From NCBI GenBank assembly GCA_016840945.1, contig JAEORJ010000307.1, forward strand, positions 1 to 16,597: DNA of 16,597 bases, written 5' to 3'. Shown piece after piece: positions 13,451 through 16,597 of the stretch (positions are counted from its first letter, which is position 1; every line of letters starts with the position of its first letter). This stretch comes from Candidatus Gerdarchaeota archaeon (GTDB lineage: Archaea > Asgardarchaeota > Heimdallarchaeia > JABLTI01). Below the pieces are notes generated by a model. That model did no database searches, was not told the DNA's origin, and saw nothing but the letters and a program-made list of their open reading frames with translations. The translations under genes were made by a program, and so were the position numbers.

Positions 13451-14837
13451 AACGTTGCCTTCCACGTGTGATTTTTGGTTGTTTTCCACCACCTTGCATA
13501 GCAGCTAAATCACCGATATTTGGCATTTTTCCACCCCGTCTACCCATGCCTTTCTTCATACCTTTCATCATCTTTTTCATTTGATTGAATTGAGTAAGTA
13601 ATTGCTTGATTTCCTTTGGATCAGTTCCTGAACCTCGGGCTATACGTTGAATGCGGGTACTCTTGATAACAGCAGGTTCATCTAATTCTTCAGCAGTCAT
13701 AGATTCTAAAATACACATGAACTTTTTCACATTTTCTTCAGAAGTATCTTCTAATCCTTCAGGTAAACCAGTTGAAAAACCTGGTAGGAAGGAAAGAACT
13801 TTAGAAATAGAACCCATTTTCCCAATATTTTGCATTTGAGCATACATGTCTCTTAAAGTAAATTTACCAGATAACATTGCTTTAGCCATTTCTTCATCGG
13901 GTTCTATTTGAGCAGCTTTAACAGTTTCTATGAGGGATTCTATATCACCCAGATTAAGAAGTCTGCCTACAAAACCAGTAGGATCAAATCTCTCAAGATC
14001 ATCAACTTTTTCACCCACACCAATGAATTTTATTGGAGCTTTAGTAGCAGCGCATGCACTAATAGCACCACCACCTTTTGCTGAACCATCTAATTTTGTA
14101 ACAATAATGCTACCAATATCAGTAGCTTGAGCAAAAGCTAATGCTTGTTCGTATGCTTGTTGTCCAAGGGTGCCATCTAAAACGAGTACAATTTCATCTG
14201 GTTTAATTTGCTTAGCTATTTTAGCCATCTCTCTAAGCATACCAGTCTCTTCCTTATGACGACCGGCAGTATCAACAAGGATTACTTCGTGAGTTTTTTC
14301 AAAATTAGTAATACCATCCCTAGCTAATTTTACAGCATTCTTTTCATTAGGGTTACCATAAACTGGAACATGAACACTATCACCAAGTTGCTTCAATTGC
14401 TCATAAGCACCAGGTCGATCAGAATCAGCACAAACCATAGCTGGCTTCATACCACGTTTATTTAACCAATTTGCTAATTTACCAACCACTGTTGTTTTAC
14501 CAGAACCTTGAATACCAACAAAGAGTAGAACATTTACTTGTCCTGGTTCTATTTTTAATTTCTGAGCTTTTCCACCAAGCACTTTAACTAATTCATCATG
14601 AACGATGGAAACAACATGTTTTTGACGAGGGATACCAGGAGGTAACTCCTCTTTCAAGGCTCGTTTTTCAACTATCTCTGCAAGCTCTAAAGCAATCTCG
14701 AGTTTAACATCAGCTTCAAGTAAAGCCTTAATTAACTCATTTTTAAGCTCACGAACGAGAGCAGCATCTACTCTACCAGCTCCAACTAATTTTTTAAGAG
14801 CTTGAGTGATGGACGAACCTAATTTACTTAATACCAA
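13449..14837 (-). CDS. srp54: Signal recognition particle GTPase SRP54 (Ffh)
   Basis: GTPase and signal-sequence-binding subunit of SRP; targets ribosomes making membrane and secreted proteins to the FtsY receptor. NG domain: four-helix N part (KLGSSITQALKKLVGAG), P-loop GIQGSGKTT, CADSDRPGAYEQL, DTAGR, and TKLDG followed by SAKGGGA. Then come GVGEKVDDLERFDP and a C-terminal methionine-rich M domain (SFLPGFS, RIARGSG, QFNQMKKMMKGMKKGMGRRGGKMP). I start at TTG 14837, giving MVLSKLGSS, the family N-terminus, with GGTG at 14847-14844 six bases upstream; the frame is open to 14849, but that would place the ribosome-binding site inside the gene. Length 462 residues, normal. The tail is rich in Gly, Gln and Arg. 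It lies upstream of the trmY-like gene on the same strand. Confidence 0.97.
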   Translation of the reverse strand: MVLSKLGSSITQALKKLVGAGRVDAALVRELKNELIKALLEADVKLEIALELAEIVEKRALKEELPPGIPRQKHVVSIVHDELVKVLGGKAQKLKIEPGQVNVLLFVGIQGSGKTTVVGKLANWLNKRGMKPAMVCADSDRPGAYEQLKQLGDSVHVPVYGNPNEKNAVKLARDGITNFEKTHEVILVDTAGRHKEETGMLREMAKIAKQIKPDEIVLVLDGTLGQQAYEQALAFAQATDIGSIIVTKLDGSAKGGGAISACAATKAPIKFIGVGEKVDDLERFDPTGFVGRLLNLGDIESLIETVKAAQIEPDEEMAKAMLSGKFTLRDMYAQMQNIGKMGSISKVLSFLPGFSTGLPEGLEDTSEENVKKFMCILESMTAEELDEPAVIKSTRIQRIARGSGTDPKEIKQLLTQFNQMKKMMKGMKKGMGRRGGKMPNIGDLAAMQGGGKQPKITRGRQR

Positions 14838-14876
14838 TTTAAACACCAAGTAGTATTGACTTGAAATTCAATTATA

Positions 14877-14898
14877 TACTATATTAATAGTACTATTA
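14877..14898. promoter_or_regulatory. Overlapping palindromes at the SRP54 promoter
   Basis: TACTAT (14877-14882) and ATAGTA (14887-14892) flank ATTA, and overlap a second exact palindrome TAATAGTACTATTA (14885-14898). On the minus strand a TATATAATT TATA-like element (14877-14869) adjoins it, so transcription would start close to the SRP54 ribosome-binding site. The first arm pair is shared with 11426-11443. Confidence 0.4.
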
Positions 14899-15002
14899 TT
14901 CGAACTTTCTTCTTATGATGAGAGAGATGACCTCATAAAAAAACTTATGCTTTTTTAAGGGATTAATTAACTAAAAAATAGGTCTATAAGGAAATAAGAA
15001 GC

Positions 15003-15009
15003 AAAAAAA
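15003..15009 (-). terminator. T-tract after the SBBP protein gene
   Basis: A7 on the plus strand is a T7 run on the minus strand, 30 bases past the SBBP stop. Another A7/T6 pair with complementary CATAA/TTATG arms lies at about 14935-14957. Together they probably end the SBBP transcript before SRP54. Confidence 0.35.
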
Positions 15010-15038
15010 TCAAATAGTTTGAGTTTTCACAACAACTC

Positions 15039-16580
15039 TTATCGTTTACGTTTGACGATAATAATGATTGGAATAACTATTACAGGAATGACCACCAGAA
15101 AAGCGAAGTAACCGTATTTTGGATTAGTTGGTTCAATAATTTTGGTCACAAAAGCATCACCAAGTCCACCTAAAGTATTACTAAAGGCATTAAAGGTAGG
15201 AAAATCACTAGATTTAGTACGGCCTGTAATATAATAATCATTACCTATAGAAGCAATGCCAAATCCTGTCTCATAACTATCACCCCCTAAGAAGCTGCTC
15301 CAGAGAAGAGAACCATTAGTAGCAAATTTCGAAACAAAAATATCTTGGCTACTACCAATAGTACTGTTAAATGCTTGAAGTATAGGAAAGTTGATTGAAC
15401 TAGTCTCTCCAGTAACACAACAGTTATCATCGTTAGCAATAGCAATCCCATACCCCCATTCTTGCTCAGAACCTCCCAAATAAGTACTCCATAGTAGCTC
15501 TCCTGTAGGAGAGAATTTGGTGACAAAGGCATCGTCATTACCATTGGGAGAATTATCAAAAGCATCCTTTGTGGGAAATTCACTAGAACTGGTAAAACCA
15601 GTGATATAACAGCTGCCTTCACTACTAACAGCGATATCCCGGGGTTCGTCCCAGTAATCCCCTCCAAGGTAAGTACTCCAAAGGAGGTCGCCATTAGATG
15701 AAAATTTACTCACAAAACCATCCATAAAACCATTCGAAGTGCTATCAAAAGCATTGAGAGTTGGAAAATCAATTGAATGGGTCCAGCCAGTGACATAACA
15801 ACTCCCATCCTTTCCAACAGCAATACTATTTCCGCCATCATTAAGATCCCCACCAAGATAAGTGCTCCAGAGAAGCTCTCCATCAGCAGAGAATTTTGTT
15901 ACATAAACATCAAGAGCTCCTATAGTGTCGTTATAAGCGTTAAGGGTGGGGAAATCATCGGACTTAGTAGCTCCCGTAACATAGCAGCTCCCATCACTAG
16001 CAACAGCAATCCCTCCACAATATTCAATTTCTTTACCACCAAGATAGGTGCTCCAAAGGAGGGAACCTTTCTTTGAAAATTTAGCTATAAAAATATCCCA
16101 ATTACCACCATAAGTATTATCAAAAGCATCCTTTATTGGAAAATTACTTGACTTAGTGTCTCCTGTAATATAGCTGCAGCCATCCCCAGCAACTGCAATT
16201 GCATATCCGTGATCGCTATCATTTCCACCAAGGAAAGTACTCCAGAGAAGAGACCCAGTATTTGAAAACTTAGCAATAATCCCATCACTGTTACCACCTA
16301 AAGAGCTATCATAAGCATTAAGGGTCGGAAAATCACTGGAACTAGTGTCTCCTGTGATTAAGAAGCTATTATCTTTAGTAATAGTTATGCTACGTCCTAC
16401 TTCTTCCCCTAACTGACCACCAAAATAGGTACTAAAGTCTATAGTTAACGAGTTGGTATATGAGGTATTAGCTTGAAGATTAGCTAGTGTTTCAGTTGAA
16501 AATAACATGTTTATTGATAACAATGAAAATATAGTTAACAAAAAATAAGTCACTTTTTTAAGCAATAAATAACTAATCAT
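15039..16580 (-). CDS. Secreted, membrane-anchored seven-repeat SBBP beta-propeller protein
   Basis: Cell-surface protein of 513 residues. An N-terminal signal sequence (hydrophobic core about residues 11-27) is followed by seven tandem SBBP repeats of 62-64 residues. Each opens with [W]ST[YF]LGG and continues through xIAVxxDGSCYVTGxTxSxDFPTxxAFDxT, ending DxFVxKFSxxGxLL. Repeat starts are near residues 50, 113, 176, 238, 301, 364 and 427, so seven blades would close a propeller. The ectodomain ends at about 487 and a hydrophobic helix (490-509) with terminal KRKR anchors it, leaving the propeller outside the cell. ATG 16580 has AGGG 9 bases upstream. The ligand is unknown; such proteins are often adhesive or cell-surface scaffolds. 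Five blades share an aligned cysteine in the GSCY strand. Confidence 0.88.
   Translation of the reverse strand: MISYLLLKKVTYFLLTIFSLLSINMLFSTETLANLQANTSYTNSLTIDFSTYFGGQLGEEVGRSITITKDNSFLITGDTSSSDFPTLNAYDSSLGGNSDGIIAKFSNTGSLLWSTFLGGNDSDHGYAIAVAGDGCSYITGDTKSSNFPIKDAFDNTYGGNWDIFIAKFSKKGSLLWSTYLGGKEIEYCGGIAVASDGSCYVTGATKSDDFPTLNAYNDTIGALDVYVTKFSADGELLWSTYLGGDLNDGGNSIAVGKDGSCYVTGWTHSIDFPTLNAFDSTSNGFMDGFVSKFSSNGDLLWSTYLGGDYWDEPRDIAVSSEGSCYITGFTSSSEFPTKDAFDNSPNGNDDAFVTKFSPTGELLWSTYLGGSEQEWGYGIAIANDDNCCVTGETSSINFPILQAFNSTIGSSQDIFVSKFATNGSLLWSSFLGGDSYETGFGIASIGNDYYITGRTKSSDFPTFNAFSNTLGGLGDAFVTKIIEPTNPKYGYFAFLVVIPVIVIPIIIIVKRKR
15160..16440 (-). repeat. Seven tandem ~189-base coding repeats (SBBP blades)
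   Basis: The SBBP gene contains seven in-frame copies of about 186-192 bases. On the plus strand the repeated landmark is the complement of the WSTYLGG codons (for example near 15475, 15665, 15855 and 16040). The copies are diverged, not identical, so the array is old, but it remains a recombination-prone stretch. Confidence 0.75.
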
Positions 16581-16597
16581 AAAAAATCCCTGAAAAA

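Noticed and set aside
14910..14950. C/D-box small RNA suggested by ATGATGA near 14916
   Set aside because: The C-box-like word is present but no CTGA D box follows within a plausible distance and there are no terminal complementary arms.
15287..15694. 135-residue minus-strand frame and a 99-residue plus-strand frame (15777-16076) inside the SBBP gene
   Set aside because: Both are shadows created by the repeated coding sequence; the SBBP frame has signal peptide, seven regular repeats and anchor.
15160..16440. CRISPR array or satellite DNA, because of regular repeats
   Set aside because: Repeat unit is about 189 bases, diverged and in frame, and encodes protein blades; there are no short identical repeats with unique spacers.
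1..16597. Mobile element, prophage or defence island
   Set aside because: No transposase, integrase, terminal repeats or toxin/nuclease genes are visible; the genes are mainly core archaeal functions.

Overview
The window looks like a stretch of chromosome from an AT-rich archaeon (G+C about one third by eye). The archaeal signs are pelota, ribosomal protein L21e, RNA polymerase subunit Rpo4/F, a DUF655 protein, a TrmY-like SPOUT protein, SRP54, an archaeal-type inorganic pyrophosphatase and TATA-type promoters. Shine-Dalgarno sites are mostly GGTG/AGGTG, and TTG or GTG starts are common. A Roadblock/LC7-like protein and a secreted seven-repeat SBBP protein with a C-terminal membrane anchor suggest an Asgard lineage, but this is an inference; no rRNA or tRNA gene is visible to settle it.

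Layout. 1-2.5 kb (+): 5'-truncated class V aminotransferase, inorganic pyrophosphatase, and a cysteine-rich double 4Fe-4S protein ending at a T-tract. 2.7-5.2 kb: thyX (+) converges with no spacer on a 570-residue protein (-) that carries two HTH/sensor-like modules. 5.16-6.03 kb: a gene-poor stretch with inverted repeats, a compact candidate structured RNA (about 5443-5555) and a 54-codon gene for a cysteine-rich mini-protein (5653-5817). 6.0-7.6 kb (+): Roadblock/LC7-like protein, then pelota. 7.6-9.5 kb (-): radical SAM/TRAM-like protein and an unrecognised 161-residue protein. 9.9-11.0 kb (+): a beta-decarboxylating dehydrogenase of the isocitrate/isopropylmalate family. 11.1-12.7 kb (+): the conserved archaeal order L21e - rpoF - DUF655. 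12.7-14.8 kb (-): SRP54 followed by a divergent TrmY-like gene, with a hairpin plus T-tract between them. 15.0-16.6 kb (-): the SBBP surface protein.

Most of the window is housekeeping: translation (L21e), ribosome rescue (pelota), transcription (Rpo4), protein targeting (SRP54), pyrophosphate removal and dTMP synthesis. There is no phage, IS element, CRISPR array or defence island. The most unusual items are the cysteine-rich mini-protein beside a candidate structured RNA, the TrmY homologue that has lost its family signature residues, the dehydrogenase with mixed cofactor-site residues, the tandem-module regulator-like protein, and several unassigned operator-like palindromes.
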